DNA of 64,000 nt, taken from positions 82,622 through 146,621 of the forward strand of contig JANBPK010000852.1 in NCBI GenBank assembly GCA_027579435.1, given 5' to 3'. Position 1 is the first letter of the stretch, and each line of letters opens with the position of its first letter. A program made the position numbers and the translations under genes. Below, one piece after another: positions 55,419 to 64,000 of this stretch. This stretch comes from Candolleomyces eurysporus (taxonomy: Eukaryota > Basidiomycota > Agaricomycetes > Agaricales > Psathyrellaceae). Under the pieces are notes generated by a model. It was not told the origin of the DNA. It did not search any database and was given only the letters and a program-made list of their open reading frames with translations.

Positions 55419-58400
55419 ATGGCGCACGCAAAGCGCAGCTCTATTGGCTCCCAGTTGCCTTTGCCGACGACGATTGCGCTCCCCGACAGCCCGACGACGT
55501 NCCTCCTTCCCCCCCGTCCTCCCCCAACGACAGNCAGCATTCGGTGTCCAGCTNCCCCCAGGGCACCACGTTCACCGGGACCCACCCTCTCCCTCTCAAC
55601 GTCTCCAACATCCAGCTCCACAACAACCAGTTCCCGACGCACCACAGCTCCACCCATGCTGGCGGCATCCAGCCCAGCTCCAGCTTCTTCAAGCCCAAGN
55701 GGCCCGGCGAGTATGACCAGCGATACCCACCAGCCTTGAGGACCCCCGACGACCTGCTCCAAGATGAAGACGAGGACGAAGATGCCTTCAAAAACACAGA
55801 AAAACAGGGCTCTGGCCATCTGGCCATCCCCCATCCACTCTCTCCAACTTTCTCGACAGGCACACAGTCTCCATCGCTCTCACAGCATCACCACCATCGT
55901 TCAAACCACTCTCTCGAGGATCTGAAGCAGCACGAAGACAGAGGTCTGCCACCTTCAGATACAGAGGATGCCGACCCACATAGACGTACGGTCAATCCCA
56001 AGTTCAGTAGAGAGCCTCTTATCGACTCTGGGAATACAGGCGCAGGCCTTGTGGTTACTATCCCAGGCACACCTTCTCGAATACACCCCGCGCCCATCAG
56101 CACTCTATCAATCGGAGGCAACAATAACTTCAACCACCCAAGTGCATCTCGCAGCAAGCCAGTTCTAACAATCGGACCTACTTCTTCGGCTGCGCCCAAC
56201 CCAGCCGGCTCCGGTCGGTTTGGGCTGATGAGGACGGTATTTGGTTCTAATCACAGTGGTGGTTCCCCTACTCCTCCCCTCTCAGCCTCTTCCCGCCGCG
56301 ATAGCCAAGAATTGTCAGGAAAACGGACAAGTCTCGACATGAGCATCAACACCAGGAAGACTAAACGCAACAGCTTCGTCTACAAGCCTCGATTGACTTT
56401 TGAGAGCTTACGAAGAAGCTCCTTCTCGAAAGATGATGCAAGCAGGAGGGAGAGTTATGTTGGGACGACGGAGGACGAGAGCCTAAACCTACCTTCCAGC
56501 CGCCACCATCCGTTCTCTGAAGTTGGCGATGGCATTCCTCTGACTCCCACCAAGTCTGCTACAGGCAAGGTGAAGAGTCACCACCACGACCGTGGGCGGT
56601 CCGATTCCGGCACACCGAGGAAACACCGTACACGCGCAAAACGCATGAGTTTTGCAGCTTCTACAAACGCATCTTCGAGGTCTAGGTCTCGGTCGCCTTC
56701 GTCCTCAATATCAGTCGATGATGATTCTTCGATTGAAGATGGAGGCGCCAGCACTCCAACACCCGGTCTCTTCAACCCTACACCACCTCCACTGGCAAGA
56801 GGAGAACATCCCAAGATGAAGACACCTCTTCGACACCCTCTTGATCCAAGTCTTGTGCCCACTGATAAGCTGGAGAGGGAGCTTGCTCTTCGGACGAAGA
56901 AGATGAAGCGGAAACGCAAGACTGGACTGGTAGATAAGGTGATAGGGAANGGCACAGCATCAACCTGGGTTGCCCACCCCCGGAGGATCACCACCGTCAT
57001 CAACACACTCGCCATCCAAGAAGAATCTCAGGCAGATAGTCAACATCGAGGACAAGGCGAGCGATCTTGAGAAGGAATCGGAGGGTAGATTAGCCAAGCG
57101 GTACGAGCTGCACCCTTCTCGGAACCGGTTCTACTTTGGTGGAAGGGTGATGGCAGGCGGAGATAGTCCATGGGCGTTCATCATGACCCTTTGCCTCTTT
57201 TTCGGACTGGCAGGGGTCTGGTTCGGGACGACGGGAGTGTGGTGGTGGCAGGAAGCAGGGAGGAGCCAAGCTGCTATTTCCTTGGGTGAACCTTACCCTG
57301 CTGGGTTGGACATCGACCTCACCCGGCGGCCAGTGGTCGTTGGTACCGAAGGGCGGGACTGGACCTGGGTCACCGTCGATGCCAATGGGAGGCGCGCGGG
57401 CAAGGCNTATCGTCATCGTCTGTGCGTACCTCTCGGCGGTGGTGATCAGCTCGATGCTGGTGACGGCGTTCACCGACCCTGGCATTCTACCGAGGGGTTT
57501 GGATCTCGACCCACCGTATCCTGCGAACTCGCCTTCAGATGGCGGTGTGAGGGCACCGATGCCAAGGGATTTGAAAGTGAGGAACGACGTGGTGAGAGTG
57601 AAGTATTGTCCAACTTGTAAAGTATATCGACCGCCAAGAGCGAGTCATTGTAAGATGGTGAGTGCTCTACCAGTTTATCTCCTCAATCTTTCTTGGTTCT
57701 GACAAGACCGTCGGGCTTACAGTGCGACAATTGCGTCGATGGTTGTGACCATCACTGCCAATGGGTGAATAATTGTGTGGGGAGGAGGAATTATACGACG
57801 TTCTTTGTTTTGTTGATGAGTGCCGTACGTCGGATCCTCCGTTCTCTACGCTGTCTCAACTAATTGTGCCGTACTTCAGACCCTGACACTGATCATGATC
57901 ATCATCACCTCTGCGCTGCACCTGTACTATCTCACCGTGTGGCAAGGGTACAGTTTCAAGGGGGCCCTTGGCAAGGGAGCAGGGAGTGCGGTTGGGTTTG
58001 TTCTCTCGATCCTGGTGATTTGGCCTGTGGGGGCGTTGCTGAGCTATCACCTGAGGGTAAGCTTCCCGTTCTTGCTCCTTCCTTGTCGCCAAAAGCGTGA
58101 TATGATTATCACCTTTCACCCTATTCGCTGATCTCCACAGAGAGATGAATGGTCTTTAACCAGATTATGATCCACCTTTTGTTCCTCTTTCTTCACGTTT
58201 CTTGTTGCTGACGAATTCTTCTCTCCTCCTTGCTTCACACAACACATGGCACGTCAACTCTCTCGGTGCTTTTNGGGTGTGCCTTGTCCTCATTTTGTCG
58301 TGACCCTGCTTTTGGCAATTGAAAATCCCGTTCCTGTCTCGGGTCCATTACCGGTCGATTTGGCCGACAACCCTATCTCATGGAACCCACAACACCACCC

Positions 58401-59259
58401 TGGCGAAAAACGTGGGTTTGGTATTTTTGTCGACCCTTTTAATGCGGCCAATTGTTCCGAATGGGAATGGCATGATCTGGAAACAGTTGCTGTTGTTGAA
58501 TATCACAACGATCGAACAAGTGAGTGGTCGNTTTTTTGTCTATCGTTTCACACTTTCTTCCGTATTCAGGGTTAGCTCCAAGTAGCACTGCGTATACGCG
58601 GTGACAGATCCTGATCTTTCGAAGTGCCCATATTCTTTTCATTATTGTTGAGCACTTCTCTTCTATGCTCGTCACCGATTCGCTCTTGTGCTTCCCCTCG
58701 TGGCCTCGTCGCTTCTAGAAGTGATTCACTTCTGCGAGTCGGGAGCGAGCTAAGCTGAGAAGTGGTGATACTGTCATGCGCTTCTGGGCTTCGTACGGCG
58801 CGGTACCCGATGATGACGACTCGGTTTGCTGTTCCTTCGAATTTTGGGGTGGTCGTTTGTGTCTCCCTGTTCATTGATGTTTCATAAATTTGGTGTACGT
58901 ATACTGACTTGCGATCGTTATGTCACTAGATCCGCAATCAAGCGCACAAGAGTCTCGTGCCTGGGCCGCCTCCACCGAACCCATTCTCGCATGGGAGTTG
59001 GCGGAAGAACTTTATCGCTGTGCTGTGTCGACCGGAGACCCTGTCATGGCTCGATGCTTCGAGTGTAGCGACTGAGGATAGGCGTGCTGTGAATCCGGGT
59101 CTTTTGGGTGAAGGTGCATTGGGTGTGTTGGGGCATTCCGCTCAAGACGTGAGTGGTAGGCATCCGGAACGGGAACGGGAGTCAGGGAGTGATGATCATG
59201 ATGGATGGGAAGGTGCTCCGGTCTCGAGCCGGAAGAGAGTAGAGGCGGAGGGGTACTAG
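55419..59259 (+). CDS. ERF2: DHHC palmitoyltransferase (Erf2-like)
   Basis: The start is taken at ATG 55419 ('[18 protein letters not shown]') with the N at 55501 shifting into the long frame; an ATG at 55319 is less likely. A roughly 500-residue disordered Ser/Pro/His-rich head leads to '[20 protein letters not shown]', membrane segments ('[20 protein letters not shown]', '[19 protein letters not shown]'), '[15 protein letters not shown]', and the Cys-rich core '[20 protein letters not shown]' then '[20 protein letters not shown]' with DHHC. Two further membrane segments follow, then '[11 protein letters not shown]' (TTxE motif), '[20 protein letters not shown]' and '[16 protein letters not shown]'. 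Ns at 56950 and 57407 each accompany a frame shift. It adds palmitate to Cys, in Erf2 on Ras at the ER or Golgi. The long head is larger than in yeast Erf2. Confidence 0.87.
58487..58519 (+). other. 33-bp microexon with the TTxE motif of the DHHC gene
   Basis: The codons read '[11 protein letters not shown]' between 'aaacag' and a GTGAGT donor. Flanking introns would be about 430 bp (58057-58486) and 410 bp (58520-58929), much longer than the others in the window. Confidence 0.6.
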
Positions 59260-59690
59260 AGGGTTTCTGGTGCGGTGTTCTGGAGGCCTAGCCGTTGTCC
59301 CTATCCCTCCTCCCCGCTCTTCTGCTGCTTCTTGTGGGCTTCGCTTCAACTCTCCAGCCTCGGCGTCACCCCTTTATTTGGTTCGGTTTCGTGGTTGGAT
59401 TTACCTTTTGGCTATTTTTATTCTTTCTTTCTATTTCTGTTCCTCTTTCTCGTTACTTTGTTCTCTCAATTTCCGCTATTTACGTCCACGCCGTCCCTCC
59501 CTACCTTCTATGGCCTCTACCTTTATCCGATTTGTCCCTCTTTCTTGTTATTCTCTCTCTCGTCCCCTCTCTCTTCTCTATTTCCTTCTCCATTTTTATT
59601 ACTAGTAAAATATATCCATTTGCCTACAAGGTATCTAACACTCCTTTTATATCGGCATAGTACATAGATCTTACACAGACGACATTTTTA
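59260..59690. other. Pyrimidine-rich 3' flank of the DHHC gene
   Basis: Roughly 350 bp of CTTT and TCTC-rich sequence on the plus strand (59320-59600). The three forward frames stay open only because of composition. No gene is proposed. Confidence 0.6.
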
Positions 59691-62600
59691 TATCCAGACA
59701 GCTTAGCTATACATAGGTCTTAGGATACCACTCATTCATATTGTTGACATTATTAGTAGTTTCTAGTAGGAAGAATACTTGCATCGTCTTGTAGTACGGC
59801 AAGTTTGGATTNCAAAGTCCTTTCANTNGACTCGAGTCGGTTCGTGTTGAGTCCCTGNAAGACCGTAGACCCCGGTTTGCGCGTCGGACAAATATCGGGA
59901 CAACGGAGAGAATGTTGCTCTCCGCTGAACCGCATACCACGCACTTGACTCGGTCGGTGNACAAGTAATCCCGTCTCCCTACGGCCGGAACTGAGTATCG
60001 GAGGTTCTCGACCGCTGAGCGATGTTTGTCACCAGCCCAGTCAGCCAAGAATTTCTGAAACACAAAGCCAAAATCCAAGAGAGTCCTGTTCATTCATCCA
60101 TTCATTCATTCGANATTCGCCATGGAGAATGGAATCGATATGGCCAATCAAATGATGAATGAAGGTATTGAATCATGGGGCGTAGCAGTTAAACTTGGTT
60201 ATAGCCTTTGTAATACGGAATGTGGGTGTGAATGGGTGTGAACGGCGATACCTTTCACAGTCCAGTGCACACGGAATATTTCGAATATTTCGACCGATTT
60301 TTTAAACGAAGCGATTAACCGTTCTCCGCGAACCTCGGCCATGTGGCCTATGTTANAATGAAGTTACCGAGGCAGTTTCAATTGCAACACCATGGAGAAA
60401 TCCCCTCCCAAGTGCGTGGCAGACATCAACATTATCTCGGACACCCTAAATTGGCCTCCCGAAAAGGTTCTCAAATATGGGCATGTACAAAGACTACTAT
60501 CAGACTCGCAGTCTCAGAGCATATGCTAGTAACCCACGGCAGTACAGGTAGTTAGGGAGAGTGATTTTCTATGGGTATCTTAGGTACTCGCTCAATCAAT
60601 CATTACGATAAATGGGAAGTCTAACGTATGGATTTCTCAAGACTAGTACTCGCTGAGAACAAATTCTATTGAACCGTAAGGATTGCCTACCAACAACCAA
60701 CAATAAGAATCAACCCGTTCTGGTGATNTGATACTTATGTTACGCCAGGGCTGCGCACCTTGTGCTTACACCAANCTTGTAGTGTCAGAAATTCTGAACN
60801 GGTTCTCNCTGAGCTCGGTTGATTAGGCGCTGAGTGATCATCGCACACCCAACACTCACCTAAGGAAGCGGGGAACTTCATCATCATCACAGATGGATGG
60901 GCTGTCGATCCCTATTACACGTTAAGATATCAACCTTCTCATGATCAACCTGGTTAAGCANTACCTGTGACTGACTATTGGACGANGACNNNCAGNCTGA
61001 AGGGCNCGCAGGTAGNNNCCCTCATTCACCTTTCGTGAACCAGTTGGATGTGAAGGCAAGCCACATACACAGCCGACGGATCCTCGGATGGACGAGAGGA
61101 CACGCGTACTTAGTCTATGTAAGTATCCGTCCTACTCTGACTCAGGTTAGAGCCTCTCCACCGAACCATTGAATAACGCGATCGATTCTTCATCAAGTTT
61201 TCGGTCGATATCAACTATCATCGATCTATAGACTCACTGGGGAAAGCGCCACGAGGGCAGATTATGCACCGAGACTTTCGTAAAGATAGCCGTTTGATGG
61301 TCACGGTGCAACCGACTACGCAATACTTAATGAATCGCAATGAGCCTGAGTGTGTACCATCGGGAGAAGGTGAGAGATTCTGGCCATGAAACCCGAGCGT
61401 ACCGAGNCTGAATCTTGAGGCTTGTGGGGGCTTGNAATTGCTCGACAAGGAGAGGTGAATATACATAGAAAGCCAGAAATTAACGGTTCAAACTTCTCCC
61501 AATACTGTGTGGACATTGCGAGCCGCCTGCCAACGATCAAACAGTAAAGATGCAGAATGCAGCATCGCTATCAGAAAAACTATATTTGCGGCCTTACTTT
61601 GAACAACATATATCCCATCAACAGGCAATATTGATGCGTCGACTTCCCGGGACAGCGGACGNTGAACATGAATAGCCTGAGAGCGGGCGCCGNACACTGG
61701 AGTGTCTGAGTNTGAAAGTTAGTGGCGCATCAACATTGCCTGAAATGGAAAGGAAGGCGCAGGTTGCCCGCAGTTGGGTTGGCAGAGCTCGAGGGATACA
61801 ACTTGATGGGGCTGCACTATTTGGGGAGGGTACATGGGCGGTAAAGTGTAGGCGGTGCATGCAATCTGATAAGAAGCAGTCTCTAGGCCTATCGACAGTA
61901 GAATAGGAGACAATTCCCAGTATATCAATGCGAAGCTAGCAACTTACCATACCCCGGACTCGGACCCTACGAAAGATTCGAGTTTAGCGGCCCAACGAGC
62001 GGTTGGTTAGCACCNCATGCATAGGTCGAGAAATGGGCGCTGATGACCTTGTGACTCGACTCAATATGCCCAACCCTTCTCCCATGNTCGAACAGAAGGC
62101 CANAAGGGTGACGCCACGCTGACCTGGGTGCGAAATCGGGGAGCTGCGTTGACGTTGGTGGAAGATTCTCGCAAANCTCTCAATCCCAGACGTCTGAAGC
62201 TGTTGCAGCCAAACACCCCGACGTTGTCCCGACACTCTGTAACACTAGCTGGCGGCGGGCGGACGTCGGCTATAAATATTGAAGACTNGGTCTGACGACG
62301 TCGATGGTCGGTGCTTTGTACGACTGTTGNTAGTAGTGGGTGAGTCAGCGAAGATCCTGATGTCTTGAGTGTTGAATAAGTTGAAACACTTGTGGTAGTT
62401 TTGCCACCCCCGACGGGCACGCCACGCAGCGACTGAATGTTCGATACNTGTACGGGACTGGTGTCATCTTAGACTGGACCTCGCTTCGTCGAGAGGGATG
62501 CAAAAATAGAGCCGCCTGAGCCGTCCGAGCCATCCAATTTTATTGAATATTATTAAACACTGCGNAGGATACGGACTGCTGGTTTTGTGCTGGCCATCTT

Positions 62601-63771
62601 CCAAGTCGATCCCGGCCTACGAGGGCTAGCAGGAGCCTTCTGTGGCTACTTGAGTGGACTGCCAACCTAGCCGCTGGACACAGGAAGTGAGGTACCCTGA
62701 ATTGGAGGGTGAACAAAGCACTGGTTGGGAGGGCATGCACCGCCATCATGAGATGTGATAGAAACAAAAAAANAANGAGAAGACGAAGGGCGTATGGGAG
62801 AAAATCTCATACCCTCGTCAACAGGTTGATCATCACAAGAAGAAAAGTCCGACAGCGAATATGCAGTCCGAAGTCTTGCCTTTCTTGAGCTCCAAGATTT
62901 GTCCAAGCATAACGAGAAATGTTTCCGTTCCAGGGATGGCAAGTGGGCTGACAATGCATGAATTTGCGTAGGTGGCCTGCAACGTGTCGTGGCTTAAATC
63001 GGAGCATAAAGGACCGCGACATGGCAGCCCTTCGTCACCGTGTTGAATGGTGCATGAATGGGCCTTTTAATGTTTATTTTGGGACAAAGCGGCGACATCG
63101 ACTTGTGAACGAGCGCCCAAATCTGGGGTTTGTCAATGATGTGCAAGTTCTTGCCAAAGGGAAGTAAAAAGCCCGCAGCCTGCCGTNATTGAANTTCAAG
63201 GTTTTGAATTTTACCCTGTGTACGANCATATCCGAGATTCTTGGGAGGGATATGTGNTCGTAGTCCGATATGTATTCGCCGTGTGCACGGACATCAGGAG
63301 ACAATTTACATACCGCCGGATGCATCATGACGTTCCTGTGACGCAGCCGTAAGGCATGCGGAGGTCGGGAGCATCTCCATCGATCAACATCGATAAGATT
63401 TAGCTGGCTGACAAAACAAAGCCCCAGATCCCGATCGGATGGGGGTCGCAAATTGGGGCGGAGCTTGAAAGGGTGAGGACGGCATCAACACGTTGTTGTC
63501 TGGTCCCCTCAACGGCAACAACGAAGCTGGAGAAGAGCCACTGGGAGCAAAGCAGTAAGAACCCGTCCTGGCCAGCGAATGCGGACATATACTTACGATT
63601 TCTTGTTCAAGGGACTCTTTGGACGCAGAAACCAGGAGAAAGAACTGGGGTCAGATACAGTGACTAAGCAGGTTTACGGTTCGGCGGACCAGTTCACGGC
63701 GTTGCAAGCGAGCATTCCTGGAGAGGNGTGAAAAAAAAAGTCTTATAATACCGGAGAAGTCTTGGTGAACG
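59691..63771. other. Gene-poor, N-rich region
   Basis: About 4 kb with no protein I can recognise. Ns are dense (for example 60961-61018). A 'cattcatc/cattcattcattcg' microsatellite lies at about 60089-60112, and a 'tataaata' motif at 62272-62279. Open frames here are short and unsupported. It could be decayed repeat or poorly assembled DNA. Confidence 0.6.
60089..60112 (+). repeat. ATTC microsatellite
   Basis: 'ttcattcatccattcattcattcg', a tetranucleotide repeat with one variant base, in the gene-poor region. Confidence 0.8.
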
Positions 63772-64000
63772 ATGTCAGCTCCTGCCTCCCCCAAGCAGCC
63801 GCTGCCGTCAGAGCCGCTGCCGACCTCGCCGCCGCCGTCCTCTGCCCCTCCAAAGCGAGTCCGGCAGAGCAAGAGGCACCAGTCCGTCGACCCGCCCAAG
63901 GACAAGGCCAACCCCCCCGACGCCCGCCGCTGCCCCGCCGNCCCCCCCTCGTCCATCGTGAGTCNATATNATATTATTTTATGTCCCCCGTCTAATATTC
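63772..64000 (+). CDS. Start of an unidentified gene (partial, proline-rich)
   Basis: ATG 63772-63774 gives 'MSAPASPKQPLPSEPLPTSP' and then a Pro/Ser-rich stretch with 'PPKRVRQSKRHQSVDPPKD'. A donor-like 'gtgagtc' near 63958 suggests a first exon of about 62 codons. The basic 'KRVRQSKRH' could be a nuclear signal. Function cannot be told because the gene leaves the window. Ns at 63941 and beyond limit reading. Confidence 0.45.
   Translation, partial: MSAPASPKQPLPSEPLPTSPPPSSAPPKRVRQSKRHQSVDPPKDKANPPDARRCPAXPPSSIVSXYXIILCPPSNI

Noticed and set aside
59270..59667. Three overlapping plus-strand frames rich in Leu/Ser/Phe
   Set aside because: They come from a pyrimidine-rich 3' flank where all three frames stay open. 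They are not membrane proteins.
59707..60093. Minus-strand frame with a Cys pair ('CVVCGSAES')
   Set aside because: It has several Ns and no second Cys pair or known fold. It is not supportable as a gene.
62061..62420. Minus-strand frame with Gly-Lys-Thr ('GGGKTTTS') resembling a P-loop
   Set aside because: It is a short low-complexity context without Walker B or other motif, in an N-rich region.

Overview
The window is nuclear DNA of a filamentous basidiomycete, most likely an agaricomycete. Genes are densely packed on both strands and cut by many short (about 45-70 bp) GT-AG introns. Several lineage-typical families are present: DUF6535 membrane proteins, F-box proteins with a K/R-rich linker before the box, WW-motif MFS carriers and SLIP-GC-like GTPases. 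I cannot name the species. Many single Ns sit beside homopolymers, and several coincide with reading-frame breaks. This points to a homopolymer-prone read technology rather than to real mutations.

Layout. 1-1.2 kb: 3' end of ADE4-type amidophosphoribosyltransferase, convergent with a FHIT-type histidine-triad hydrolase. 1.5-8.8 kb: a tandem array of a two-exon family I do not recognise (three copies plus a fragment), ending in SNU13. The array contains a broken, partly inverted SNU13 copy, so a segment spanning family genes and SNU13 was duplicated and rearranged. 9-11.1 kb: gamma-glutamylcyclotransferase and proteasome beta-5. 11.3-18.9 kb: one very large minus-strand gene joining an N-terminal DUF6535 membrane module to a long HEAT/ARM-like region. 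19.5-25.4 kb: two tandem F-box paralogues, with a stray copy of the proteasome gene's 3' end downstream of the first. 25.8-28.2 kb: D-aminoacyl-tRNA deacylase, convergent with a secreted GH17 glucanase. 28.6-34 kb: two tandem MFS carriers. 34.4-40.7 kb: glia maturation factor, a heme peroxidase with a likely GPI anchor, an F-box protein and a phosducin-like protein. 40.9-43.8 kb: an arsenite methyltransferase fused to a Cdc25/Acr2-type rhodanese domain, followed by a decayed partial copy. 44.1-53.6 kb: two tandem dynamin-like GTPases of SLIP-GC type. 54-59.3 kb: phosphopantetheine adenylyltransferase and a divergent DHHC palmitoyltransferase. 59.3-63.8 kb: a gene-poor, N-rich stretch. The window ends in the start of an unidentified proline-rich gene.

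Housekeeping genes (ADE4, SNU13, PRE2, GMF, DTD, PPAT, DHHC) alternate with young local duplicates (family array, F-box pair, MFS pair, GTPase pair, ArsM copy). The most notable single gene is the ArsM-rhodanese fusion. It would put arsenate reduction and arsenite methylation on one polypeptide if both domains are active. No tRNA, rRNA, CRISPR array or intact transposon was recognised by eye.
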